Of a stretch of DNA of 64,000 bases, positions 18,505 through 26,848 are shown piece after piece. The stretch spans positions 1,470,572 to 1,534,571 of the forward strand of contig NZ_CP047046.1 of assembly GCF_030408435.1 (NCBI RefSeq), given 5' to 3'. The DNA comes from Corynebacterium auriscanis. Lineage in GTDB: Bacteria; Actinomycetota; Actinomycetes; Mycobacteriales; Mycobacteriaceae. Below the pieces are notes generated by a model. It was not told the origin of the DNA. It saw only the letters and a list, made by a program, of their open reading frames with translations, and ran no database searches. Every line of letters begins with the position of its first letter. Position 1 is the first letter of the stretch. A program made the position numbers and the translations under genes.

Positions 18505-20091
18505 TTACTTGCCCTTGGGGAACTTCATCTTGGACAAATCGATGTTCTCGAAGCCCGGTGGTAGCTGCTCCTGCATCTTTTCAAGCTCTGCCATGGAGGG
18601 CATTCCTCCACCCATCCCTGGCATCCCGGGCATTCCTGGCATCCCGGGCATCCCGCCCATTCCTGGACGCCGGTTGTTGCGTGGTTTGCCCTTCTTGCCC
18701 TTTTTACCCTTGCGGTGATTCTTGACCTTCTTGGTGGCCGAGCGCCCGCCCATGCCGAACTGCCCGGCCATCTGGCCCATCATCTTCTTCGCGTCAAAGA
18801 AACGGTCCACCAGCTGGTTGACCTCGGCGACAGTGACGCCCGAACCGTTGGCGATACGCTTGCGTCGCGAGGCATTAAGGATTTTGGGGTCATTGCGCTC
18901 GGCGGGGGTCATACCCCGGATGATGGCCTGGATACGATCAAGCTGCTTTTCATCGACCATGTCCGCCATCTGGGACATTTGCGAACCACCGGGCAACATC
19001 TTGAGAATACTCCCCAAGGGCCCCATCTTGCGGATCATCATCATCTGCTCGAGGAAATCCTCGAGAGTCAGTTCACCCGAGGCCATACGCTCGGCAGACG
19101 TCATGGCCTTTTCCTGGTCCATGACCTGCTCGGCTTGCTCAATCAAGGTGAGCACATCGCCCATGCCGAGGATGCGGTTGGCCATACGGTCGGGATGGAA
19201 GATGTCGAAATCTTCCAGCTTCTCGCCCGTAGAGGCGTACAGGATAGGCTTGCCCGTGACCTCACGGATGGACAGCGCCGCACCACCGCGGGCATCGCCG
19301 TCGAGCTTGGTGAGGACAACACCCGTGAAATCCACGCCGTCGCGGAACGCTTCGGCTGTGGTGACGGCATCCTGGCCGATCATGGCATCGATAACGAAGA
19401 GCACTTCGTCCGGTTCGACAGCATCGCGGATGTCGCGGGCCTGCTTCATCAGGACCTCGTCGATGCCCAAGCGGCCCGCGGTATCGATGATGACAATATC
19501 GTGATGAGTACGATAGGCCTCTTCCACACCCCGCTGCGCGACTTCAATGGGATCACCATGACTGGTGCCCATTTCATGATCGTGGGAATCGAGGCTAGTA
19601 CCCGGGTTTGGCGCAAACACCGGCACGCCTGCGCGCTCACCGACGATCTGCAGCTGCTGCACCGCGCCAGGGCGCTGCAGGTCACAGGCCACGAGCATAG
19701 GGGTATGCCCTTGCTTGGCCAAGTGCTTGGAAAGCTTTCCGGCCAAGGTTGTCTTACCCGCACCCTGCAGGCCGGCGAGCATGATGATCGTCGGAGGATG
19801 CTTGGCGAGGTTCAGCCGGCGGGTCTCACCACCGAGGATGTTCTGCAGCTCCTCGTTGACGATCTTGATAACCTGCTGCGCCGGGTTGAGCGCCTCCGAC
19901 ACAGCTGCGCCGCGGGCGCGCTCCTTGATGCGGTTGATGAACCCGCGCACGACCGGGAGGGAGACGTCGGCTTCCAATAACGCAAGACGGATCTCGCGAG
20001 CGGTAGCGTTGATGTCCTCTTCGGTCAGGCGGCCCTTACCGCGCAGACCTTTGAGAGCACCAGTAAGGCGATCAGAAAGCGACTCAAACAC
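18505..20091 (-). CDS. ffh: Signal recognition particle protein Ffh
   Basis: A 528-residue SRP54 GTPase that binds signal sequences on the ribosome and delivers them to FtsY. It has the N domain, the G domain (GLQGAGKTT, DTAGR, TKLDGDARGG) and a methionine-rich M domain (MMMIRKMGPLGSILKMLPG). The C-terminus holds a tandem GMP repeat (near 18601-18662) and a basic KKGKKGK stretch. The frame is open to 20181, but the family start is VFESLSDRL, a GTG at 20091 with AGGGAG upstream. Its receptor gene ftsY lies 1.7 kb away on the same strand, beyond amtB. Confidence 0.97.
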   Translation of the reverse strand: MFESLSDRLTGALKGLRGKGRLTEEDINATAREIRLALLEADVSLPVVRGFINRIKERARGAAVSEALNPAQQVIKIVNEELQNILGGETRRLNLAKHPPTIIMLAGLQGAGKTTLAGKLSKHLAKQGHTPMLVACDLQRPGAVQQLQIVGERAGVPVFAPNPGTSLDSHDHEMGTSHGDPIEVAQRGVEEAYRTHHDIVIIDTAGRLGIDEVLMKQARDIRDAVEPDEVLFVIDAMIGQDAVTTAEAFRDGVDFTGVVLTKLDGDARGGAALSIREVTGKPILYASTGEKLEDFDIFHPDRMANRILGMGDVLTLIEQAEQVMDQEKAMTSAERMASGELTLEDFLEQMMMIRKMGPLGSILKMLPGGSQMSQMADMVDEKQLDRIQAIIRGMTPAERNDPKILNASRRKRIANGSGVTVAEVNQLVDRFFDAKKMMGQMAGQFGMGGRSATKKVKNHRKGKKGKKGKPRNNRRPGMGGMPGMPGMPGMPGMGGGMPSMAELEKMQEQLPPGFENIDLSKMKFPKGK

Positions 20092-20193
20092 GCTAGTCGT
20101 TGCTCCCTTAGGTTGTCGTGGGTGGTCAAGAAAATGAATCTCTCCCACTTTAGCGCGGTGGGTCGACTTTTCCTCAACCACGGTGGCCTAGCG

Positions 20194-20234
20194 GGCTGAG
20201 TAATACAGCCTAACTGGCTGAGTAATACAGCCTA
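20194..20234. repeat. 22-bp period tandem repeat at the amtB stop codon
   Basis: Two copies of GGCTGAGTAATACAGCCTA lie at 20194-20212 and 20216-20234, each able to form a 5-bp GGCTG/CAGCC hairpin. The right copy contains the amtB stop codon. Confidence 0.8.
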
Positions 20235-21599
20235 GTGGGTTGATTCATCCTCCAGCATCGAGTGCTTCGTATCCGGCTCAGTGAATTCGTAGTGATAGGC
20301 CGTCTCCCCGTGGTGACTGGTATCGATGCCCAAGTCCTCCTCCGCGCGCGTAATCCTCCAACCCAACGTGAACTTCAGCAACAGGCCAATGGCGGTGGTT
20401 ACCAGCGCGCAGTACAGGGCAGCCACCGCCGCAATTCCGATCTGCACAGCCACCAGCTTCAGACCATCCATGCCGCCGCCCGTGAACAACCCACGTTCCC
20501 GGGCGAGTAAACCGCAGGCGATCGTTCCCCAGACTCCCGCCACAAGGTGCAACCCCACAACATCCAGGGAATCGTCGAACTTGAATCGGAACTTCAACCC
20601 CACGCCCACGGCAGCAAGACCACCGCCCACGAAACCGATGATCAGGGACGCCATCGGCGTGAAATCCCCGGCGGCCGGTGTGATAGTAACCAGACCCGCA
20701 ACCACGCCGGAGGCAACACCCAGCGAAGTCACACGGCCATCGCGCATGCGCTCCACGAGAATCCAGCCCAGCATTCCCGTGCAGGTAGCGGCGGTGGTGT
20801 TGATCCACGCCAGTGCCGCCAGCCCATCGGCGGCGAAGGCCGAACCGCCATTGAACCCGAACCAACCGAACCACAGCAGGGCTGCTCCCAGCATTACCAA
20901 AGGCATATTGTGCGGACGGTCCGGAGTCTTCATGAACGTGGCTGACTTACCGATAATCAGCGCGAGTACCAACCCCGCAACTCCCGCATTGATATGGACC
21001 ACCGTGCCACCGGCAAAATCAATGGGAGCAATTGCGGCGACCGTCTCGCCATTTTCTGTAACCGTGCCAAAAACCTTAGCGGCCAACCCTTCTGCGGAGT
21101 GGCTCAGTAGGCCCCCGCCCCACACCATGTGCGCCATGGGGAAGTACGCGAATGTCACCCACAGCGCGCTAAATACAAGCCACGTACGAATTTTGACTCG
21201 GTTCGCCAGCGAACCCGAAATGATAGCGACGGCGATCATGGCGAATGTGACTTGGAAACAAATATCGATGACATTCGCATAGCCATTCGCACCCGCGACG
21301 TAAGTGTTGTCCGCGGTGAGAATCGAATCGCGCAACCCAAAGAATTCCAAGGGGTTCGACAAGATCCCGGCGAGCGACTGGCTTCCGTAGGACATGGACC
21401 ATCCCCACAGGATGTAGCACACCCCCACGACCGCCATCGATGCGAAAGACATCAGCATCATATTGATCGCGGATTTTTGTCTGGACATTCCGCCATAAAA
21501 CAGCGCAAGCGCCGGTGTCATTAGCAACACCAGCGCGGCACTCATCAACATCCATGCGGAATTACCACTGGCCACGGACAGTTGTTCGGTAGTCATCAT
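20232..21599 (-). CDS. amtB: Ammonium transporter
   Basis: A 455-residue Amt/Rh-family channel with eleven expected transmembrane helices. The family signature FYGGMSRQKSAINMM, the pore histidines in VVHINAG and GLHLVAG, and the DDSLDVVG segment are visible. The start is an ATG pair with AAGGAGAG immediately upstream. In several corynebacteria amtB is followed by glnK and glnD; here the next gene downstream is ffh, so no PII gene is coupled. Expression is probably nitrogen-controlled. Confidence 0.97.
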   Translation of the reverse strand: MMTTEQLSVASGNSAWMLMSAALVLLMTPALALFYGGMSRQKSAINMMLMSFASMAVVGVCYILWGWSMSYGSQSLAGILSNPLEFFGLRDSILTADNTYVAGANGYANVIDICFQVTFAMIAVAIISGSLANRVKIRTWLVFSALWVTFAYFPMAHMVWGGGLLSHSAEGLAAKVFGTVTENGETVAAIAPIDFAGGTVVHINAGVAGLVLALIIGKSATFMKTPDRPHNMPLVMLGAALLWFGWFGFNGGSAFAADGLAALAWINTTAATCTGMLGWILVERMRDGRVTSLGVASGVVAGLVTITPAAGDFTPMASLIIGFVGGGLAAVGVGLKFRFKFDDSLDVVGLHLVAGVWGTIACGLLARERGLFTGGGMDGLKLVAVQIGIAAVAALYCALVTTAIGLLLKFTLGWRITRAEEDLGIDTSHHGETAYHYEFTEPDTKHSMLEDESTH

Positions 21600-21749
21600 C
21601 TCTCCTTATACGTCGAAGTGCCTTTTTATTCGACGCCCCCAATTGTCATCGCTAGTTGTTTCACAATTGGTTAAAGAGAGTTTCACTTATGTGAACATTC
21701 CCAATGTCCGTGTTTCAATTGTGTTTCCGGACGAGGAAACGACGGTGGA
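21600..21749 (-). promoter_or_regulatory. amtB upstream regulatory region
   Basis: It contains an inverted repeat with TTCAC/GTGAA arms (21682-21695) and two related sites, GTTTCACAATTG (near 21657) and GTTTCAATTG (near 21711). I could not match the AmtR consensus known from C. glutamicum. A nitrogen regulator operator is inferred only. Confidence 0.4.
21620..21640 (-). repeat. Dispersed motif, copy 5 (amtB leader)
   Basis: TCGACGCC at 21630-21637 preceded by GCCTTTTTAT, about 20 bases upstream of amtB. This is one of the best matches to the consensus. Confidence 0.65.
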
Positions 21750-23222
21750 TTAGCCCAGCAGGGCGTCCACAAAGCTTTCAACCTCAAACGGTGCCAGGTG
21801 ATCTGCACCTTCACCCAACCCGACGAGCTTCACGGGCACCCCGAGTTCTTCCTGCACCTGGAAGACGATGCCACCCTTGGCGGTACCGTCGAGCTTGGTG
21901 AGGACGACACCCGTGATGTCCACGACCTCGCGGAACACGCGGGCCTGCATCAGACCGTTTTGGCCGACCGTGGCGTCGAGAACCAAAAGGACCTCGTCCA
22001 CCTTGGCCTTTTTCTCTACAACGCGCTTGACCTTACCGAGCTGATCCATCAGGCCAACAGAGGTGTGCAGACGGCCCGCGGTATCGATGACGACGACGTC
22101 CACACCCTCGTCGGTTCCCTGCGCCACGGCATCGAAGGCGACTGACGCAGGATCCGCACCTTCCTTGCCACGCACGGTTTTAGCACCAACGCGGCGGCCC
22201 CACGTTTCCAACTGGTCAGCGGCAGCGGCACGGAAAGTATCCGCGGCGCCCAGTAGGACCTTGTGGCCCATGCCTACGAGAACGCGGGAGAGCTTGCCCG
22301 TAGTCGTGGTCTTTCCCGTGCCATTGACACCCACGACCATGATCACCGCCGGCTTGCCTTCATAGGGCATGGCCTTGATGGAACGGTCTAGCTCGGGCTT
22401 GCAGGCATCGATGAGCGCGGCACGGAGCATGGCGCGGGCTTCCGCTTCGCTGGAAACGCCGTTGACGGCGATGCGCTCGCGGAGGTCCTCGACGACCGCA
22501 AGCGTTGTCTTGGTGCCGAGGTCCGCCATCAGGAGGGTATCTTCGATTTCCTCCCACGCGTCCTCATCGAGATCGCCCGCAGAGAGGATGCCCAGCACGC
22601 CGCGGCCGATGACGTTCTGAGATTTGGACATACGTCCGCGGAGTTTCCCCAGGCGGCCCTGAACAGGTGCGATGTCCTCGGTTTGGGTGGGTGCGGGGGA
22701 TGGCTCTGCTGGTTTGGCAGGCTCAGCTGGTTTGGGCTGGACTGACTCTGCTGGCTCAGCTGGTTTTGCTGGCTCTGCTGGTTTTGCAGGCTCAGCGGGT
22801 TTGGCTGGCTCAGCGGGTTTGGGCTGGGCTGGCTCAGCGGGTTTGGGCTGAGCTGGCTCAGCTGGTTTTGCAGGCTCAGCGGGTTTTGCTGGCTCTGCTG
22901 GTTTGGCTGGCTCTGCTGGCGCTGCGGGTTTGGGCTTGGGCGCGGGCTCTGGCTTGGGCTGCGTTGGCTCGGCTGGCTCTGCTGGTTTTGCTGGCTCAGC
23001 AACCTTCGTAGCGACTCCAGCCCCGCCCCCCGCGGTGAAGTTGAAGCCACCCTGCGCTTGGTAATTGCCGCTATCGGGTTTCTTCTGTTCGATCTGCTCC
23101 TTCTTCTCGAAAGAGACCTGTTTGGCCTTATTACGCTTCAGACCAATGGCAATAATGATCGCCGCAATGACGATCAACGCCACTACGCCGACAAGGATCC
23201 ACACAAGAGTTGAACTGTACAT
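21750..23222 (-). CDS. ftsY: SRP receptor FtsY with membrane anchor and repeat linker
   Basis: A 490-residue FtsY GTPase. A transmembrane helix fills about residues 5-28 (LVWILVGVVALIVIAAIII). A linker of about 110 residues follows, built from Pro/Ala/Lys/Glu repeats (PAKPAE units, 22690-22990). The NG domain then carries GVNGTGKTTTTGK, DTFRAAA, DTAGR and TKLDGTAKGG. The receptor docks SRP-ribosome complexes at the membrane. I chose the ATG at 23222; an upstream TTG at 23261 would add 13 residues. The gene lies 60 bases downstream of the large unrecognised ORF and is probably cotranscribed with it. Confidence 0.96.
   Translation of the reverse strand: MYSSTLVWILVGVVALIVIAAIIIAIGLKRNKAKQVSFEKKEQIEQKKPDSGNYQAQGGFNFTAGGGAGVATKVAEPAKPAEPAEPTQPKPEPAPKPKPAAPAEPAKPAEPAKPAEPAKPAEPAQPKPAEPAQPKPAEPAKPAEPAKPAEPAKPAEPAESVQPKPAEPAKPAEPSPAPTQTEDIAPVQGRLGKLRGRMSKSQNVIGRGVLGILSAGDLDEDAWEEIEDTLLMADLGTKTTLAVVEDLRERIAVNGVSSEAEARAMLRAALIDACKPELDRSIKAMPYEGKPAVIMVVGVNGTGKTTTTGKLSRVLVGMGHKVLLGAADTFRAAAADQLETWGRRVGAKTVRGKEGADPASVAFDAVAQGTDEGVDVVVIDTAGRLHTSVGLMDQLGKVKRVVEKKAKVDEVLLVLDATVGQNGLMQARVFREVVDITGVVLTKLDGTAKGGIVFQVQEELGVPVKLVGLGEGADHLAPFEVESFVDALLG
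22690..22990 (-). repeat. Coding tandem repeat, PAKPAE units in FtsY
   Basis: About 300 bases of imperfect 6- to 18-bp repeats encode PAKPAEPA-type units. The number of units is likely to vary between strains. Confidence 0.85.
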
Positions 23223-23282
23223 GCCTACCAGTGTTTCAGAACTTATGTGAATGCGCTGCAAACAGTCCGACGACCGGGGGTC

Positions 23283-26200
23283 CTACTCCTTAACCCGGGG
23301 GCCAAAGATACCCAGCACCATGGCATCAGCCGAGACGATATCGCCAGTGACAAGATCCGGAACCAATCGAGCCATATCCGCCCACCCGGCATACGCCTGT
23401 GGCAACTGCCCCAGCGAGGACAAGTGGCCGTGCGCATGCATGCGAGTAGCCAACGCGAAAATCATACTGACCACCGGTGCCAGCGCCCACCGGTTGGCCG
23501 GCGTGTCGGTATCCACGCCCGACAGTCGATCAAAACGCACACGCGCAGACAAGTACAGCTGGCGGTTCGCCGACTTCACCCGGCGCAACACCGCCACCGC
23601 CGTCTTCATCAGCTGCGGGTCACCCAGCAAGTCGGACAGCTCCTGGCGTTTCTTGAACGTATCGAACACCGCGATCAAACGGCTGTTCTCCTCGCTCAAC
23701 GCTCCCGGTACCACCCCCGCACCACCGAAGAACATGTCCAGCACCGCCTTCTGCTGCGCTGGATCCATGTGCGCGATCTGCACCGTCGTGTTATCAATGC
23801 AGGCGGTATCTAGGGAAACGTCGCGCCCGGTCTCAACCGTCTGCACCAGAGGGGCACCGGCAACTTCGCCCAATTCCGCACGCAGCTTGCGGGCTTCAGC
23901 GGACTCATCGTCAATGCGGGACAGCTCGTCCAAAATCTCCAGCGCCGCAATCCACGGGGTATCGCCGTGGCGTTCAACATCGCCAGTGGCCTGTTCCGCC
24001 TCGCCCACAGCACGCGCCATCGGCGTATGCACCAACCCGGACGCAATGAACTGCGCAGGCCGGTCACCGGCCGGAACCAGGGACCGTGACATGGCCCCAA
24101 TCGATGCGCGTGGATCGTGTGTTAAGGCCTCACGCAGCTTATCCATCACCTCAAAGCGCCCAGCCAGCCAACCCGCCTGTACGTCCCACAACGTCGACAA
24201 CACGGACGGGTCTGTAGGAATGTCCTCGCGCTCCCCCGCTAGGAAGGCGGAAAGGTGAGCCCAGGGGGAATCGGCGTCGTCCCCGACAAAGTAACCAGGG
24301 GCATCCACCTTGACCGACCGTGTCCCGGCGACCACTGGTGGCCGCAGGTGGCTGAAACGATCCTGGTGGAAAAGCTGCACACTCAACGGGCCCGCGTCGG
24401 TGAGATCCGCAGGCAGCTGCCCGTCGTAATCCACAAAACGGGCGGATTCCCACGGCGCGGTCAGCGGCCACACCCACGCACCCATGGTTTCCAGCTGGCC
24501 GGGGACCTCGCTGTGGATCTTCAGGCGGCCATTTTCAATCTCGACGCCCCACTCCCCATCCGAGACCAAATTCGCCAGGCGAACGCTTACCCGACGGGCG
24601 GCGATGGGATCTACGAATTCGAACTCGATGCTGCCCTGGCTCAGCAGCGCAATACTGCTGGCGATCGTGGAAAGCCCCACGAACCACGTCACGTTATCCA
24701 CCGTGGTCAGCGCTAGCGTACGCACGGGGTTGCCGTGCCGATCGCGGACCACAAAGCGCGGGTCGTCCATGGGCGCGCCCGGGCGCACGCGGAAACGCGA
24801 ATCGGTGTTCAACCACGCCTTCGCCATGTTGATCGGTTCGGTGCGCCACATGGGGTCCTCCCCGTGCAACGTCAGCTGGTAACGGATCCATGGGGGGCGA
24901 ACCACGATGGGCAGTGCGTCACCGGCGTCGGTTTCCACTGAGGCCAGCGCATAACTGTCTTCCGCAGTGAGTGTGATCGGCTTGACCCGCAGGAACGGTT
25001 TCTCACCCGGGCGCAGGCGAACCGTTGCTGGGCTGAGGCCACCGCGCATAGGCAGACGGGTCTGCGAGCTGGGGCCTTCGATCTCCACTTCCACGGACAT
25101 GCCCTCCACCAGCGCATATTCGTGGCGGAACGACTCGTTACGCGGCCCGCGCAAGCGCACGAGGTATTCACCCGCCCACGGGGAATCGTAGGCCTCGGGG
25201 TCGAATACATCGAATGCTCCACCCTCGGCGGGAACCTCGAGAGGCTGTTCTTCGGAGACCTCCTCGCCGATCTCACCCGGCCCCGCGTACGCGGATACGG
25301 ACAAGTACCACTCTTCGGTCGCTCCCGAAATGGTCGGCGGGAACTCCACCATCAGAGACTCAGAGTGGATGGCCTTACCCGCAAGCGTGCGCACCGCGGG
25401 CAGTGGCTCGTCGGGTTCGATGAACCGCACGCGCTGGCGGGGGTCAATCGCGCGCACGCCCAGCATTGACGGCTGCGGCTCGCCCGGGCGCTCTACGTGC
25501 AACGCCAGCGATTCGGATAGGTCCAATTGACGGATAACCCAGCCGTCCCACGTTTTCATGCCGTGCTCTGCCAGAACCGGAACAATCTGGTCACGCACAG
25601 GATCCTTGGCCACCGAGTCCTGCGGGCACACCACGAAAACCTCGCTGTGGTGCAAACACACGTGGTCGGTGACGTCGTGGCCGCGGACGGTAAACAGCAG
25701 CACCGGGTCGGTAGCCGAGTTCACCATCGGCAAATGCCAGTGGTGGTCGCTGTACTTGTTGCGCACCCGCACCTCGCGCAGTGGGTGGCGCACCGGTACA
25801 TCTACGATTTCGGATTCCACGCGGGCCGGGTTGTCGCTGCGCATCGCGCGGAACGCCCCCGGCCTGCCATCGAAATCCACGCGCCAGCGCGTTTCCGCAC
25901 CGTCTTCCTCCCCCAATGGCTGGGCCGGCAAGCGCAGCAGCACGCGTTGGCGTTCTACATCCAAGTGGAACCGCGGTTGGTCTTCTTTCCGAGCGACGCC
26001 CACGCTATGCCGCCGCTCAAGGGTCCCGGCAGGTCGTTCGCGCAATTCCTCTACGACGTCCTCACGGATCAGCGCAGGGAACTTCTCTGTACCCTCGACT
26101 TCCCCAGCCAACAGCGCATACTCCCAGCCTTCGGAATTATCCGCCGCATAACGAACCGTCGCCACGACCGGGCGCAACAAGGTGGCAGCCGTTTCGGGCA

Positions 26201-26795
26201 ACGTGGCACACAAGGGCCCCACCTGGCGGGGCTGTTCTGCCAGGATCGCAACCAGTGCCTGAGCTTCCGCCGCGAGCTCCCCCTGGGCGGACCCGTCGAG
26301 GCGTCGAGAATCAATCAGCTCAATGAGCTCGGGCACCCAGTCAGTAGCCACACCCACGTGGGCGAACAATCGACCAAGTTCGCCGTCCGGACCGCCCGTG
26401 ACTTCATCGAACGTGTTCAACCCCGCGGCCGCGAGGATGTCCCGGTAACGGCCGTCGATGAGCTTGCGGCGCGCGGGTGTGGGTTCCAGGCCCAAACCGG
26501 ACCAGTACTCCGAGGACAGCTCACCCACTTGGTGAAACCGCGCCGCGCGCGAAAGCAAGGTGGCCGCGGTGAGTGCCGGGCAGGCCTCCAGCAGTGCGCT
26601 TTCCGAGGAACCAGCCTCAACTTGTCGCGATATGAATGTGCCGAAGAAGCGGGTCATCCGCTCCAATTCGTCACCGTTGATGTCCAACTCCACGAACAGC
26701 TGGGTCTCAGCAAATTCGGATTCCAAACGGGCCTCAGTAGTCGAGGCCCATGGAAGAAGAGTGTCCTGCAGGTCTGCAATCGGGCTGTAAGTCAC
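23283..26795 (-). CDS. Large protein of unknown function between smc and ftsY
   Basis: I do not recognise this 1170-residue protein. It has no signal peptide, membrane segment, Walker motif, zinc cluster or clear catalytic motif. The first 210 residues look helical and acidic. Residues about 230-850 are rich in V/E/R/P with many short aromatic-ended segments (LFTVRGHDVTDHVCLHH, GEYLVRLRGPRNESFRHEY, PPWIRYQLTLHGEDPMW), which suggests several beta-sandwich domains. The last 300 residues look helical again (EILDELSRIDDESAEARKL). GC and codon style match the neighbours, so recent transfer is unlikely. The GTG start lies six bases after TAGAAT, which suggests its own leaderless promoter. It lies 53 bases after smc and 60 before ftsY. 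Confidence 0.8.
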   Translation of the reverse strand: MTYSPIADLQDTLLPWASTTEARLESEFAETQLFVELDINGDELERMTRFFGTFISRQVEAGSSESALLEACPALTAATLLSRAARFHQVGELSSEYWSGLGLEPTPARRKLIDGRYRDILAAAGLNTFDEVTGGPDGELGRLFAHVGVATDWVPELIELIDSRRLDGSAQGELAAEAQALVAILAEQPRQVGPLCATLPETAATLLRPVVATVRYAADNSEGWEYALLAGEVEGTEKFPALIREDVVEELRERPAGTLERRHSVGVARKEDQPRFHLDVERQRVLLRLPAQPLGEEDGAETRWRVDFDGRPGAFRAMRSDNPARVESEIVDVPVRHPLREVRVRNKYSDHHWHLPMVNSATDPVLLFTVRGHDVTDHVCLHHSEVFVVCPQDSVAKDPVRDQIVPVLAEHGMKTWDGWVIRQLDLSESLALHVERPGEPQPSMLGVRAIDPRQRVRFIEPDEPLPAVRTLAGKAIHSESLMVEFPPTISGATEEWYLSVSAYAGPGEIGEEVSEEQPLEVPAEGGAFDVFDPEAYDSPWAGEYLVRLRGPRNESFRHEYALVEGMSVEVEIEGPSSQTRLPMRGGLSPATVRLRPGEKPFLRVKPITLTAEDSYALASVETDAGDALPIVVRPPWIRYQLTLHGEDPMWRTEPINMAKAWLNTDSRFRVRPGAPMDDPRFVVRDRHGNPVRTLALTTVDNVTWFVGLSTIASSIALLSQGSIEFEFVDPIAARRVSVRLANLVSDGEWGVEIENGRLKIHSEVPGQLETMGAWVWPLTAPWESARFVDYDGQLPADLTDAGPLSVQLFHQDRFSHLRPPVVAGTRSVKVDAPGYFVGDDADSPWAHLSAFLAGEREDIPTDPSVLSTLWDVQAGWLAGRFEVMDKLREALTHDPRASIGAMSRSLVPAGDRPAQFIASGLVHTPMARAVGEAEQATGDVERHGDTPWIAALEILDELSRIDDESAEARKLRAELGEVAGAPLVQTVETGRDVSLDTACIDNTTVQIAHMDPAQQKAVLDMFFGGAGVVPGALSEENSRLIAVFDTFKKRQELSDLLGDPQLMKTAVAVLRRVKSANRQLYLSARVRFDRLSGVDTDTPANRWALAPVVSMIFALATRMHAHGHLSSLGQLPQAYAGWADMARLVPDLVTGDIVSADAMVLGIFGPRVKE
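24528..24550 (-). repeat. Dispersed motif, copy 6 (inside the 1170-residue ORF)
   Basis: TCGACGCC at 24541-24548 preceded by GCCATTTTCAATC. The coding strand reads GVEIENG. Confidence 0.45.
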
Positions 26796-26801
26796 GCGAC
26801 C

Positions 26802-26807
26802 ATTCTA
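26802..26807 (-). promoter_or_regulatory. -10 hexamer for the 1170-residue ORF
   Basis: TAGAAT on the minus strand ends six bases before the GTG start, a leaderless arrangement. Confidence 0.45.
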
Positions 26808-26848
26808 ACCACGCCCGCCGACACTCCAGCCACGAGGTGCCCCCGGGT

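Noticed and set aside
22667..23011. Plus-strand hydrophobic open frame over the ftsY repeat
   Set aside because: It is the antisense of the PAKPAE repeat, giving artificial Leu/Ala repeats.
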